Under the pieces are notes generated by a model that was not told the origin of the DNA, ran no database searches, and saw only the letters and a program-made list of their open reading frames with translations. A stretch of 64,000 bases of DNA, taken from Symploca sp. SIO2E9 (lineage in GTDB: Bacteria > Cyanobacteriota > Cyanobacteriia > Cyanobacteriales > Coleofasciculaceae). Positions within the stretch are counted from its first letter, which is position 1, and every line of letters starts with the position of its first letter. The position numbers and the translations under genes were made by a program. The DNA lies in the NCBI GenBank assembly GCA_010692645.1, contig JAAHGS010000002.1, positions 1 to 64,000 on the forward strand. Reading direction: 5' to 3'. Positions 45,282 through 54,091 of the stretch are shown piece by piece.

Positions 45282-46829
45282 CTAAGATAACTTAGTCAGC
45301 AATCCCAAAAATAGCTTAGTATTAGGTGTCAAGAGTTTACGACGATAAGCATCTGCAGCCTTCTTGATACCTTCTGCCTGAGTTGGATAAGGGTGAATAA
45401 CTCCAGAAAGCTTGCTCAAACCGATTTTATTAACAATTGCTGTACTCACCTCAGAAATCATCTCACCAGCATGGCGGGCAACAATTGTCGCACCCAGAAT
45501 TTGATCAGAACCCTTCTTATGATGAATTTTGACAAACCCTTCCTCTTCACCATCAGCAATCGCCCTATCGACATGATTAAAGTCAATTTTGATGGTACTG
45601 ACATCAATACCCTGTGCCTGGGCTTGATGTTCATACATACCTACATGGGCAATTTCTGGATCAGTATAGGTTGCCCAAGGCATAACTAGACTACTGAGTT
45701 TATATCTTCCCAAACCAAAGGGGGAAAATAGGGTATTCTTAATCACAATTCGAGCTGCAGCATCAGCAGCATGAGTGAACTTCCAGTTCATGCAGATGTC
45801 GCCAGCCGCATAAATCTTAGGGTTCGTGGTTTGTAAGTAGTCATCGACGATCACGCCCTTACGCTGGTCGTATTCTACCCCAACTGCTTCTAAATTTAGA
45901 GCTTCAACATTGGGTGCCCTGCCTGCACCTACTAAAATTTCATCCACTGTCACTGATTGCTGTTCACCGTTGCTGGTAAAGTGAATCTTTTTACCTTCTA
46001 GGGTTTTTTCTACCCGTTGTAATTGACAGCCTAAGACTAAGTTAATTCCTTCCTTAATAAAGCTCTTTTGAACAATTTCAGCAGCGTCAACATCTTCTCT
46101 AATCAAGACATGATTAGCGCGTTCAAATAGTACCACTTCACAGCCGAGACGGCGAAATGATTGAGCTAATTCACAACCGATGGGCCCGCCCCCAATCACG
46201 GCCAAGCGATTGGGACGTTCAGTTAGTGAAAAGACAGTTTCATTAGTGAGAAAACCAGCCTCTTCAATGCCCTCAATTGAAGGTCGAAAAGCTCTTGCTC
46301 CCGTGGCAATTACTGCTTTCTTATACCGGAGCAATTTATCGCCCACTTGAATAGCACCATCACTGACAAAACTACCACTTCCTAAGAAGACATCAACCCC
46401 AATATTTTGAAAACGCGGGGCAGAATCCACATGGCTAATACCTGCCCTGAGTCTACGCATCCGCTTCATGACAGCAGGAAAATCTATTTCAATATGTTCT
46501 GGGGTTTTAATGCCAAATTGTTCTGCATCCCTGATATCAGCAACTACGCGAGAAGAGCGAATCACACACTTGGAAGGTACACAACCGACATTCAAGCAAT
46601 CTCCGCCCATGAGGTGTCTTTCAATCAAGGCAACTTTCAAACCTAGACCCAAACCTGCTGCCCCTGCTGCCACCACTAATCCTGCAGTACCAGCACCAAT
46701 TACAACTAAATCGTAACGCTCAGCAGGTCTAGGATTCACCCAATCGGGCGGATGTACGTAGTTAACCAACCTCTGGTTATATTCATCCATCGGTGGAATA
46801 CTCACTCTCTCGAATGCCGAATTTGACAT
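45282..46829 (-). CDS. MerA-like pyridine nucleotide-disulfide oxidoreductase
   Basis: 515 residues. FAD site YDLVVIGAGTAGLVVAAGAA, redox-active disulfide GGDCLNVGCVPSK, NAD(P) site LAVIGGGPIGCELAQSF, FAD-binding IYAAGDIC, and the C-terminal interface with the His-Pro-Thr motif HPYPTQAEG. It lacks both an N-terminal heavy-metal domain and the paired C-terminal cysteines of true mercuric reductases, so mercury reduction is doubtful; a dihydrolipoamide-dehydrogenase-like or other thiol role is likely. CAGGAG precedes ATG 46829. Follows the TVP38 gene by 130 bases on the same strand, a frequent pairing. Confidence 0.88.
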   Translation of the reverse strand: MSNSAFERVSIPPMDEYNQRLVNYVHPPDWVNPRPAERYDLVVIGAGTAGLVVAAGAAGLGLGLKVALIERHLMGGDCLNVGCVPSKCVIRSSRVVADIRDAEQFGIKTPEHIEIDFPAVMKRMRRLRAGISHVDSAPRFQNIGVDVFLGSGSFVSDGAIQVGDKLLRYKKAVIATGARAFRPSIEGIEEAGFLTNETVFSLTERPNRLAVIGGGPIGCELAQSFRRLGCEVVLFERANHVLIREDVDAAEIVQKSFIKEGINLVLGCQLQRVEKTLEGKKIHFTSNGEQQSVTVDEILVGAGRAPNVEALNLEAVGVEYDQRKGVIVDDYLQTTNPKIYAAGDICMNWKFTHAADAAARIVIKNTLFSPFGLGRYKLSSLVMPWATYTDPEIAHVGMYEHQAQAQGIDVSTIKIDFNHVDRAIADGEEEGFVKIHHKKGSDQILGATIVARHAGEMISEVSTAIVNKIGLSKLSGVIHPYPTQAEGIKKAADAYRRKLLTPNTKLFLGLLTKLS

Positions 46830-46959
46830 ATAAAACTCCTGATCAGTAATACAAATGCTTAATTAAAAACTGAGGATTATTCCTAGTATTTTTAGTTCTG
46901 ATTTGAAAGGTCAAAGCTCTTTAGTAAAATCTGGGTATTTGAGCTGACTAGGAAAATAT

Positions 46960-47745
46960 TTATTCTGAAACTTGTTCTGGTGAAACAGTTTCATCTAAAG
47001 CCTTCTTAGCAACTTTTGTTACATACAAAGTTACCGCAACTGTAGCGATAAAACCGATGATCCGAATTGCCCACTGTACAGCAGCATTGGTAGGTTGCTC
47101 TCCACTACCAATCGTTGCTAGATTACCAGCTAGTGAGCCTAGGTAAACGTACATTACTGTTCCTGGAATCATGCCGACAGATGCAAAGAAATAGTCTTTC
47201 AAAGCAACTTTGGTTACACCATAGGCGTAGTTTAAAAGATTGAAGGGAAAGACAGGGGAAAGTCGCGTCAACAGGACAATTTTAAATCCTTCTTTACCCA
47301 CAGCTTCGTCAATTGCCCGAAATTTTTCGTTACCCGCAATTTGCTTTGATACCCAGCCCCTTGCCAAATAACGTCCTACCAGGAAGGCAGCAGTAGCACC
47401 CACAGTTGCACCGACGAATACATAGAGTGAACCCAAGACTACACCAAAAACTACCCCAGAACCTAGGGTGAGAATTGACCCTGGTAAGAAAGCTACAGTT
47501 GCGACAATATAGAGTAACATAAAGGCGATCGCACCAACTGGACCGAGGCCCTCAATCCACTCCAAGGCATTCCGTAACCATTCTTGGGGATTGAATCCTT
47601 GTGCCTGAGCAGATTCCTGCGCTAAGACAGGAGCATCAGATATTACAAGGGCAATAACAAATGCCAACAGTGTTAAGGCAATAAACCTGGAAAGTTGAGT
47701 TAATTTTCTGGCAGGGGATCGATGTTTGAGCTGTTGATTGGTCAT
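46960..47745 (-). CDS. TVP38/TMEM64 (DedA-like) membrane protein
   Basis: 261 residues with about six hydrophobic segments. The SNARE-associated/VTT domain core is visible: FLPGSILTLGSGVVFGVVLG, then FLVGRYLARGW, LLTRLSPVFPFNLLNYAYG, and GMIPGTVMYVYLGSLAG. VTT proteins are lipid scramblases or carriers. The first hydrophobic segment followed by SDAPVLAQESAQAQ resembles a signal sequence. Upstream partner of the MerA-like gene. Confidence 0.88.
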   Translation of the reverse strand: MTNQQLKHRSPARKLTQLSRFIALTLLAFVIALVISDAPVLAQESAQAQGFNPQEWLRNALEWIEGLGPVGAIAFMLLYIVATVAFLPGSILTLGSGVVFGVVLGSLYVFVGATVGATAAFLVGRYLARGWVSKQIAGNEKFRAIDEAVGKEGFKIVLLTRLSPVFPFNLLNYAYGVTKVALKDYFFASVGMIPGTVMYVYLGSLAGNLATIGSGEQPTNAAVQWAIRIIGFIATVAVTLYVTKVAKKALDETVSPEQVSE

Positions 47746-48238
47746 GACTTCGCCTTATGCAGTTGAGCGGGATAGATTTAATGATATGATGGATAATAGT
47801 TATTTTATTTAACAAAGTATCTCCCAGGGGAAAACTAATTAAGAAATCAGTTAATTAACTAGTTTTGCCACAGCATAATCAAACTCTAGGGTGAGTCTGC
47901 AATTAGCTTGGCTACTTGGGAGTGAGCTAACCTCATGTATCCATCATTGAGTTCATGGTTATAAGATTAAGCTGGTTGTCTGAGAATCAGCTGAAAGTCA
48001 GGCTAGTTTTCCCCTAGAAATCTAGTTGATTGTTTTTTGTATTAATTAAAGATATAGTGCTTATCTATATGATGAAGTAGTTTCGTCATCGGAAGTAGGG
48101 AGTAGGGAATGGGGAGTAGGGAGTGGGGGTAAGAAAATTGAATTTACCTCATCAATTTGAGAAGTGCTATATTGACATCAGCTGAAAACTTGCTGTAGGC
48201 AAAACCAAAAGTAGCAATAGCAATCATCAGAGGCAAGC
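47746..48238. other. Intergenic region with G-rich heptamers
   Basis: A run of GGGAGTA-type heptamers at about 48096-48128 (the reverse strand of the CTCCCTA family). Promoter for the LRAT-type gene must lie here; GAGG sits just before its ATG. No gene seen. Confidence 0.5.
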
Positions 48239-48919
48239 ATGGCGCGAGGGGACCAAATCTACGTCATTCGACCCTATCTTAAACTGCAGGCTGTCTATCA
48301 GCATCACGGTATTGACTGTGGAGACGGTAATGTGATCCATTACCGTAAGCTTAAGGATCATGAGATGGTTTCGAGCACCTCTTTGGATACTTTTGCTCAA
48401 GGCAGAAAAGTCTATCGGAGAAAGTATAAGGTTTGTTATATCCCAGATGTAGTGGTTCAGCGCGCCCAAAGCCGATTAGGGGAGAGAAAATACAACTTGC
48501 TATTCAATAACTGCGAACACTTTGCTACTTGGTGTAAAACTGGCGTCAGCGATAGTCGGCAAATCAGAGATTTTCTGCCGTTGATTAGTAAGATCAAAAC
48601 AGAGAATTTATCCGAACCCTTAAAACAAGCAGTTAAGGGAGCAAATCGGAATGATGCAACCAAGTTATTAAACAAAGCCTTAGCTGATCTCAAGGTAGTG
48701 TGGGATAATACTCAACCCCAATATAAACAGGCAATTGAGGAGATTAATACCTGGGATCAAGTAGCAATTCGAGCTCTTAAAAATAACCGCGAGGATCTAG
48801 CACGTGCGGCACTCGAGCGAAAGTTAAACCATAAGAAACGTGCCCAGGAACTTAAAGCGAGGCTGGAGCATCTAGCGTCGATGACAGAAACACTCCTCCT
48901 CAACAGTGATCAATATTAA
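48239..48919 (+). CDS. LRAT-type papain-fold protein fused to a PspA-like helical segment
   Basis: 226 residues. The N-terminal 105 residues are a LRAT/NlpC-P60-like domain: VYQHHGIDCGDGNVIHY carries the catalytic histidine and NLLFNNCEHFATWCKTG the NCEHF cysteine motif. Such enzymes are acyltransferases or thioester hydrolases. After a linker, residues about 165-220 (INTWDQVAIRALKNNREDLA, then RAALERKLNHKKRAQELK) closely follow the PspA/IM30 helical hairpin: the W..A..AL...xEDLARAAL..K spacing is the same as in E. coli PspA as I remember it. I propose the enzyme is carried to membrane by a PspA/Vipp1-like arm. GAGG precedes ATG 48239. Confidence 0.85.
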   Translation: MARGDQIYVIRPYLKLQAVYQHHGIDCGDGNVIHYRKLKDHEMVSSTSLDTFAQGRKVYRRKYKVCYIPDVVVQRAQSRLGERKYNLLFNNCEHFATWCKTGVSDSRQIRDFLPLISKIKTENLSEPLKQAVKGANRNDATKLLNKALADLKVVWDNTQPQYKQAIEEINTWDQVAIRALKNNREDLARAALERKLNHKKRAQELKARLEHLASMTETLLLNSDQY

Positions 48920-48974
48920 CTGTTCATAGTTCATTGTTGATTGTTCATTGAGTTGCTATTCCACAACTGTCGAA

Positions 48975-49079
48975 TATAGCAGTACGTATTAAGGTTAGGA
49001 CAAGCTCAATCGCTAAAACTTTGTCACAGTCAACTTCTGCCTTCTGCCCTCTCCCCTCTGCCTTGCGCGTAGCGCTATA
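48975..49079. repeat. TATAGC...GGTTAGGACA element with TTCTGCC heptamers
   Basis: Left arm TATAGCAGTACG...GGTTAGGACA, then a TTCTGCC/CTCCCCT heptamer tract, ending GCGCTATA at 49072-49079. The same architecture as 19961-20158. Confidence 0.6.
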
Positions 49080-49167
49080 CCAACCCAATGTTTCGCAGCA
49101 TGCGCGGAGCGCGTACCATGAACCATGAACCCAAAGCCCTGCCAGATAAACACCTCAGCAAAAAGAA

Positions 49168-50286
49168 CTAGCGCCGGAAACTGCGCGGATCCAGAGCATC
49201 TCGCAAACCATCTCCCAGTAAATTAAACGATAACACCGTTAGAATAATCACTACTGCCGGCGGCCAAATTAACCAGGGCTGTAGCACTAGAATTGAAGCA
49301 TTGGTTGCCAGAGAAAGTAAATTGCCCCAAGAGGGATCTGGCTGCTGAATACCAAGTCCAATTAAGCTCAGCACTGATTCGGCGACGATAAAGCTAGGAA
49401 CAGCCAGGGTTGCGGAAATGATTATATAGCTAGCCGTCTGGGGCAAAACATGACGAACAATAATGTAGAAGGGCTGTGCACCCATAGCCTTTGATGCCTG
49501 GACAAATTCACGCTCTTTAATCGATAAAACCTGTCCTCGAATCACCCGCGCCAATCCGGACCAACTAACTAATGAGGTAATTAAGACAATTAACAAAAAT
49601 CGCTGGGCGCTCGTTAGCCCAGGGGGCAGCACAGCCGCTAGTGCTACCAGCAGATAAATCGTAGGAATTGTCATCAACACCTCTACCAAGCGCATCAGCA
49701 AGGTATCTATCCAGCCTCCGAAATAGCCAGAAATACCGCCAACTAACATACCAAGGGGAAAGGAGATAGAAATTCCTACTAAACCAATACTAAGACTGAT
49801 TCTACCTCCATACAACAGACGGCTGAACTGGTCACGAGCCTGTTCATCTGTACCTAGTATATTTAATTTAGCTTCGCCGACAGTGCCGAATAAGTGCCGA
49901 TTCCAAGGAATGCCAGCAAAGATTTCCACTTCCTCAAACTTTGGAGGTAGTGGCAGACTAAGCCGAAACAGCTTGTACTCGGGACCTTTAACAAAAAATC
50001 TGACTGGCGAGGGTTTCTCCAAGTCTACCAGAGACGGGCGCTCGCCTGTCTCTAAATCAGTTGGACCTTGGGTTGTAGGATAGACGTGAGGTCCGATAAA
50101 TTGATCACTCTGCTGGTTACGCCAATAAATTCTGGTGGGTGGCAATAGTGAACCATCTGGTTGCGAACTATAAGGGTCATAGGGTGCTACAAAATCAGCC
50201 GCAATCACACTCACGTAAAAAATTAAAAGTAGCAATGCACCAAAACGTGCAAGGGGGTTTTGTTTAAGTTTTTGCCACCAGTTCAT
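49168..50286 (-). CDS. OppC/DppC-type ABC transporter permease
   Basis: 372 residues. An N-terminal transmembrane segment (ARFGALLLLIFYVSVIAADF), a long periplasmic insert (about 37-135; OppC proteins are usually near 300), then the LGTDEQARDQFSRLLYGGRI start of the permease core and five more membrane segments. The EAA loop is GRSG-less but visible as EREFVQASKAMGAQPFYIIV. It should import peptides or nickel-like substrates with an unlinked binding protein, OppB and ATPases, none of which are nearby. Overlaps the HD gene stop by 4 bases (ATGA). Confidence 0.88.
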   Translation of the reverse strand: MNWWQKLKQNPLARFGALLLLIFYVSVIAADFVAPYDPYSSQPDGSLLPPTRIYWRNQQSDQFIGPHVYPTTQGPTDLETGERPSLVDLEKPSPVRFFVKGPEYKLFRLSLPLPPKFEEVEIFAGIPWNRHLFGTVGEAKLNILGTDEQARDQFSRLLYGGRISLSIGLVGISISFPLGMLVGGISGYFGGWIDTLLMRLVEVLMTIPTIYLLVALAAVLPPGLTSAQRFLLIVLITSLVSWSGLARVIRGQVLSIKEREFVQASKAMGAQPFYIIVRHVLPQTASYIIISATLAVPSFIVAESVLSLIGLGIQQPDPSWGNLLSLATNASILVLQPWLIWPPAVVIILTVLSFNLLGDGLRDALDPRSFRR

Positions 50287-51194
50287 GCTGTTAGAGAGTT
50301 TTGATGGGATGTATCCTTTTGTCCTTGCTCTTGTGGATAGTTGTCATGTTCGATGACAAATACATTGGAGTAGAGGTTGGCAATAATTTGTTTGCCCTGC
50401 TGTGTGAGCTGTAGATAGCCGAGGGCATCCTTGATGTAGGGAAAGACACCTTCCCAGTAAAATTTGGAATAGCTCTGTCGCAAATCAGTAGGATTAGTGT
50501 ATCCAAAAGCCTGATTAAATCCAGTTTCTTCAAACTCGTAGTAGAGGGCATTAACTTTCTTAAGATAGCGAGGGTCACTCATTTGACCAATCAAGTTAGA
50601 AGCCCGAATCAAGCCTGGATAGCTGACTGTATCGAGATGATCCCCCACTTGCGGCAGTGGGAAACGAGTTAATTCTATATTGCGCTTAATCAATTCAGCG
50701 TCAATGAGCTTGTGTCCCCCAAACCTTTCATTTATAAACAACTTTGCCCGACTTACATGATAAGGAGTCAAGGAAGCATCTGTAGCTCCTGGTGAAAGAT
50801 AAACCATCTCCTCATCTTGCCCAGTAGCGTACATTCTTTCTGCTTCTCGATCAGCGCGACATACACCTTTGACATAGCCGATTTCATGGCATACCAAAGA
50901 AATGATAAAGTGCAGCCAGTCATCGGCAGTTATCCCGCCCTCGCGGATATGCTTACCACGCAAAATCTCCTGTCCCACTAAGGTAACTAGGATTGAGTGT
51001 TCGACATTATGATAGAGGGCGTCACTGTTGGCAATATTTTCCATTGCCATGCTACCAGCCCAGGCAATAATATCTTCGTTATCGGTTTTTAGCCCACCGT
51101 AAGTACGGCGGTAGCCTTCTCGAAGTTTTTGAACGAAAGCATCAATTAAAATTTCCGTGGCATTAAACATTCTTGGTACCCACTTGTGCTTCAA
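50283..51194 (-). CDS. HD-domain metal-dependent phosphohydrolase
   Basis: About 303 residues (295 if ATG 51170 is used, MFNATEILID, which I consider equally likely). HD-type metal ligands: YHNVEHSILVTL near residue 62, and LVCHEIGYVKGVCRADRE near 105 where the classical HD is replaced by HE. Cyclic nucleotide or (p)ppGpp-type substrates are typical of the superfamily. Coupled by a 4-base overlap to the ABC permease gene, an unusual pairing seen repeatedly in cyanobacteria as I recall. Confidence 0.75.
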   Translation of the reverse strand: MKHKWVPRMFNATEILIDAFVQKLREGYRRTYGGLKTDNEDIIAWAGSMAMENIANSDALYHNVEHSILVTLVGQEILRGKHIREGGITADDWLHFIISLVCHEIGYVKGVCRADREAERMYATGQDEEMVYLSPGATDASLTPYHVSRAKLFINERFGGHKLIDAELIKRNIELTRFPLPQVGDHLDTVSYPGLIRASNLIGQMSDPRYLKKVNALYYEFEETGFNQAFGYTNPTDLRQSYSKFYWEGVFPYIKDALGYLQLTQQGKQIIANLYSNVFVIEHDNYPQEQGQKDTSHQNSLTA

Positions 51195-51456
51195 AGCAAT
51201 CTGTTGAGGGTGCTACTAAATCGCGTTAAGGGTTTTCGTAGATTTGTGTTATGGTTTGAGAGCTTTTCTCCTCAAGGGTTTTGGGTCTTAGGTCATCAAA
51301 GCACAAACGGCAGCCGCTCAGCTGTGACCTTGGGCGCAGACATATAGTGATAATGCTTCTAATCTATCAGGATGCAACAGAATCTTGCTAATTCTTTAAA
51401 ATTTAACTCACTTAAACCCTAATTGCTATAATTAAAGGCTATAATCAGACCAATTA
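51195..51456. other. Intergenic region before tRNA-Gly
   Basis: AT-rich; includes the promoter of the HD-permease pair. No gene seen. Confidence 0.4.
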
Positions 51457-51485
51457 TTGTCAAATTTATGTATATTTGGTATCCT
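51457..51485 (+). promoter_or_regulatory. Sigma-70-type promoter for tRNA-Gly
   Basis: TTGTCA (51457-51462), a 17-base spacer, TATCCT (51480-51485). The tRNA starts 26 bases after the -10, giving a short 5' leader. Confidence 0.5.
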
Positions 51486-51510
51486 AGTTCGGATATTTAA
51501 GGTTAAGTGT

Positions 51511-51582
51511 GCGGGTGTAGTTCAGTGGTAGAACGTCAGCTTCCCAAGCTGAATGTCGTGGGTTCGAGTCCCATCATCCGCT
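51511..51582 (+). tRNA. tRNA-Gly (CCC)
   Basis: 72 nt. Acceptor GCGGGTG pairs with CATCCGC (one G-T). D arm TTCAGTGGTAGAA, anticodon arm TCAGC-TTCCCAA-GCTGA with anticodon CCC, T arm GTGGG-TTCGAGT-CCCAT. Discriminator T; CCA is not encoded. Confidence 0.95.
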
Positions 51583-51646
51583 TACTGCTGTACAGTGGTT
51601 AATTTAAGCATTAATTGTTCCAGGGCTTCATGTTTTAGCGCTGTAG

Positions 51647-51683
51647 TAGGATATACGCAGTAATCACTGATGCGTATATCCTA
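51647..51683. other. Perfect 13-bp stem-loop
   Basis: TAGGATATACGCA (51647) pairs exactly with TGCGTATATCCTA (51671) around an 11-base loop. It lies 64 bases after tRNA-Gly and directly before a TATAGC repeat element. It may be a processing or termination structure, or the end of a mobile element. Confidence 0.5.
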
Positions 51684-51688
51684 ATATT

Positions 51689-51808
51689 TATAGCAGTGCG
51701 CGCTGGTATGTTTACAAATTCAGGTAAAGAACAATTGCTAAAACCTTTGTTTGATAAGGTTTTCTATTCCCTGTTCCCTGTTCTCTGTTCCCAGGGCGCA
51801 GCGCTATA
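51689..51808. repeat. TATAGC...GCGCTATA element with TTCCCTG heptamers
   Basis: Begins TATAGCAGTGCG, holds three to four TTCCCTG/TTCTCTG units near 51768-51792 and ends GCGCTATA. Lies between tRNA-Gly and the 3' end of the TROVE gene. Confidence 0.6.
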
Positions 51809-51893
51809 AGACAGTTTTAAGGTGTGTCGTTGAGCTAAGAATCCCCGCGCGTATACGCTGACGCGCAAGCTTCGCTAACACGCCCGGGCAGTG

Positions 51894-53498
51894 TCAAACT
51901 TCCCCTGTTGCTAGCATCTGGATTAGACGAGGCACCCCCGGATCAAACCCGGCAAAATCCCAAGAAAGAGGGTCTTGAGGGTCTACCAGCGTAATACAGT
52001 AAGGGGTTAGAGTCACGTACACTGCTTTGAGCTTGGGATTAACCTTCTGGCGGTACTCGGCTAGCGCCTCGCTAGGATGACGTCTTCCTGCCCAGCTTTC
52101 GCTGTCTGTCCAAAAACAAACTACATCTGCCTTAAATCGATGGCGAATCATCCAGTCGTAAGCAATAGAGGCATCGGTTCCACCGAAGTTTTGGTTGCTA
52201 GCTTTACTGATAGCAGAACTAAAGCTATCTTTGCCAGTGATGCCTAAGTTACGAAATTGAGTGGAAAAGCCGCCAATCATATAGTTTTTCTCAGCTTTAG
52301 CTGTCACCAGTGCCATGGTGGTGGCAATTTCACAGCAACTCAAGCCCACTGAATCTACGACTCCATAAGACATTGAGCCAGAGATATCGACAGCGTGCAG
52401 GAATACTTTACCTGTGGGTTCAACTACTTCAAAGGAAAGTTCAACCGCCTTTTCCAGAATCTCCACAATCGGGGCAACTGGTTGCCAGGTTTTTTGACTA
52501 CGCCCCAAACGTCCTCCTGATTGGTAGGTTTTGAGGGCTTTGAGGACATCAATGGGGTGAATCCGTCCTTGGCGCAAGCACTTTTTGCTATTAAGGATGG
52601 CTTGGACACGCTTTAGATTTTCTGGTGCGTCGGCACGCAATACTCCCAACTGTGTCAGCGAACCCAAATTGCGCAGCATCGCGCCAATAGGCATTTCGTT
52701 GAATAACAATTGCCAAGCTTGCTTATTCATTTTACCCACTGGTGCAGCCATTTCGTGGGTAAGATGACCTTTAGCGATCGCTTGATTAGTTTGCTCTGGA
52801 TTTCGCTTGAGCCACTCGTACCACCAAATCTGAGTTAGTGCCGGGGTTGGGATTTCTGTCGGCAGTTCTTGCCAACCCTTTACAACCCACTCAAACAGCT
52901 GTTGGTGTTCGGCGCTGGGAGGCTTGACATGGAACAGGCGTAGGGCATCTCGGTGGGAAAAGCCATGGCGCTGCTGGTATTTGAGTAACTGGTAAGCTAA
53001 GCCTCGGGCATCTTCCCGTGAGAGCCAGTTTTTCCCTGCTTCCCGAACCACCTTGCCAAATCCTCGCAGGGCTTTAGTATAGTTGAGCCATTCGTAGAAG
53101 TGGCTGCCAGTGCGAACTACTTGCCCAAAGATTTCCTCGAATGCGGCTTTGGCTGCTGGTTTTTCCCCCATTGATAGCAGTACTAGGGCGAAAATGGGGG
53201 CGCTGTTGTTAATTGCTCTGCCATCACTAGCATAGAGGATTTCATGAGCTACTCGCTTGGGGTCTTTTGCGATCGCTTTACGCAAAACTTCGGCAAAATC
53301 CTTGGTTAATTCTCGCTTACCTGCATAGTAGGTACTTTGGGCTGTACCAACTAGTAAGCAGCGCCGCAGTAGTTTCCAGGTTCCGGCGTTGAACATGAAG
53401 CCGGCAGAACGACCTTGAATCATTTCTTGTTCCCGCCCAGGGATGGGCTGACTTTGCGCAGTGCCAGTCTTATCTGAAGTGAAGAATTTGTAATTCAT
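51894..53498 (-). CDS. rsr: TROVE-domain (Ro60-like) RNA-binding protein
   Basis: 534 residues, the length of Ro60. A ring of helical HEAT-like TROVE repeats covers residues about 30-365 (GRSAGFMFNAGTWKLLRRCL, KRVAHEILYASDGRAINNSA). A vWA domain follows with the metal site DISGSM near 373 and GGTDASIAYDWM. In bacteria Ro60 (Rsr) binds Y RNAs and misfolded RNA and tethers PNPase, aiding RNA turnover under stress. A tRNA-like RNA gene lies 39 bases upstream on the same strand, which fits. No rtcB/rtcA is in the window. Ribosome site before ATG 53498 is weak. Confidence 0.92.
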   Translation of the reverse strand: MNYKFFTSDKTGTAQSQPIPGREQEMIQGRSAGFMFNAGTWKLLRRCLLVGTAQSTYYAGKRELTKDFAEVLRKAIAKDPKRVAHEILYASDGRAINNSAPIFALVLLSMGEKPAAKAAFEEIFGQVVRTGSHFYEWLNYTKALRGFGKVVREAGKNWLSREDARGLAYQLLKYQQRHGFSHRDALRLFHVKPPSAEHQQLFEWVVKGWQELPTEIPTPALTQIWWYEWLKRNPEQTNQAIAKGHLTHEMAAPVGKMNKQAWQLLFNEMPIGAMLRNLGSLTQLGVLRADAPENLKRVQAILNSKKCLRQGRIHPIDVLKALKTYQSGGRLGRSQKTWQPVAPIVEILEKAVELSFEVVEPTGKVFLHAVDISGSMSYGVVDSVGLSCCEIATTMALVTAKAEKNYMIGGFSTQFRNLGITGKDSFSSAISKASNQNFGGTDASIAYDWMIRHRFKADVVCFWTDSESWAGRRHPSEALAEYRQKVNPKLKAVYVTLTPYCITLVDPQDPLSWDFAGFDPGVPRLIQMLATGEV

Positions 53499-53536
53499 TG
53501 GTCAAGATCCAGGCTCCATGGGAGCAATTAAGGAAG

Positions 53537-53660
53537 GTGGCGGAGCGGGATTCGAACCCGCGATTACCCGTTGTATAGACGATAACCCTCGATTCTTCGG
53601 CCCAAAGGGCAAGGGGTGAATAAGGATGTTTGGTGCCTTAACCACTTGGCTACCCGCCAC
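53537..53660 (-). ncRNA. tRNA-like RNA, probable Y RNA (YrlA-type)
   Basis: On the minus strand: acceptor-like stem GTGGCGGG pairs with TCCGCCAC; TA; D arm GCC-AAGTGGTTAA-GGC; T arm GCGGG-TTCGAAT-CCCGC joined directly to the acceptor strand. Between D and T arms are about 70 nt instead of the normal anticodon region, with a GCCC-TTT-GGGC hairpin and a stem TTATCGT/ACGGGTAA. Length 122-124 nt, no canonical anticodon arm. It lies just upstream of the Ro60 gene. Bacterial YrlA RNAs are known to mimic tRNA and to be encoded next to Ro60. A T-run (TTTTTT on plus 53665) is on the 5' side, so transcription runs toward rsr. Confidence 0.7.
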
Positions 53661-53848
53661 ATGCTTTTTTAACTTTGGTTGGGTTTTAAATGTTCAATTG
53701 TAGTTATCTTGGGCATTGTCTGTTTCTCACCTCCAATGCCCTAAAAATCAACTTGTAGTATTAATGTAGTATGCAATTATGCGAGTGTCAAGTGCTAGAA
53801 CACCAAAATCTGATAAACTATACCTTTGTAAGAATAGTTTTTAGACAC

Positions 53849-54049
53849 ATGTTTGTTGGTAGCACAGAAGCAGCGCACCTCATGGGTGTATCTCCGAGAC
53901 GAATACGCCAATTACTCTCCGAAGGCAGAATTGAAGGAGCCTTTAAGATTGGAAAGTTTTGGATGATCCCCCTGGTGGAGGGCATGCCACAGGTGAGACC
54001 GGGAAACAGAGGACCAAAGGCAAGTTGGTGCAGTACAAGTAAATCTTAG
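53849..54049 (+). CDS. Small helix-turn-helix (excisionase-like) protein
   Basis: About 66 residues. FVGSTEAAHLMGVSPRRIRQ then LLSEGRIEGAFKIGKFWMIP is a MerR/Xis-type winged HTH. ATG 53849 begins directly at the domain; the open frame back to 53771 has no motif. A Uma2 gene follows after 43 bases on the same strand; such pairs may be remnants of mobile or toxin-antitoxin-like modules. Function is inferred from the fold only. Confidence 0.75.
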   Translation: MFVGSTEAAHLMGVSPRRIRQLLSEGRIEGAFKIGKFWMIPLVEGMPQVRPGNRGPKASWCSTSKS

Positions 54050-54091
54050 TCCATCTCACTCATTATCAAACATAAAGGAAAAAAGAAAACG

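Noticed and set aside
45282-46829. True mercuric reductase
   Set aside because: Lacks the C-terminal cysteine pair and the heavy-metal domain, and no mer genes are nearby.
53537-53660. Ordinary tRNA gene on the minus strand
   Set aside because: D and T arms and acceptor fit, but about 70 nt replace the anticodon region and no proper anticodon arm with a usable anticodon can be drawn.
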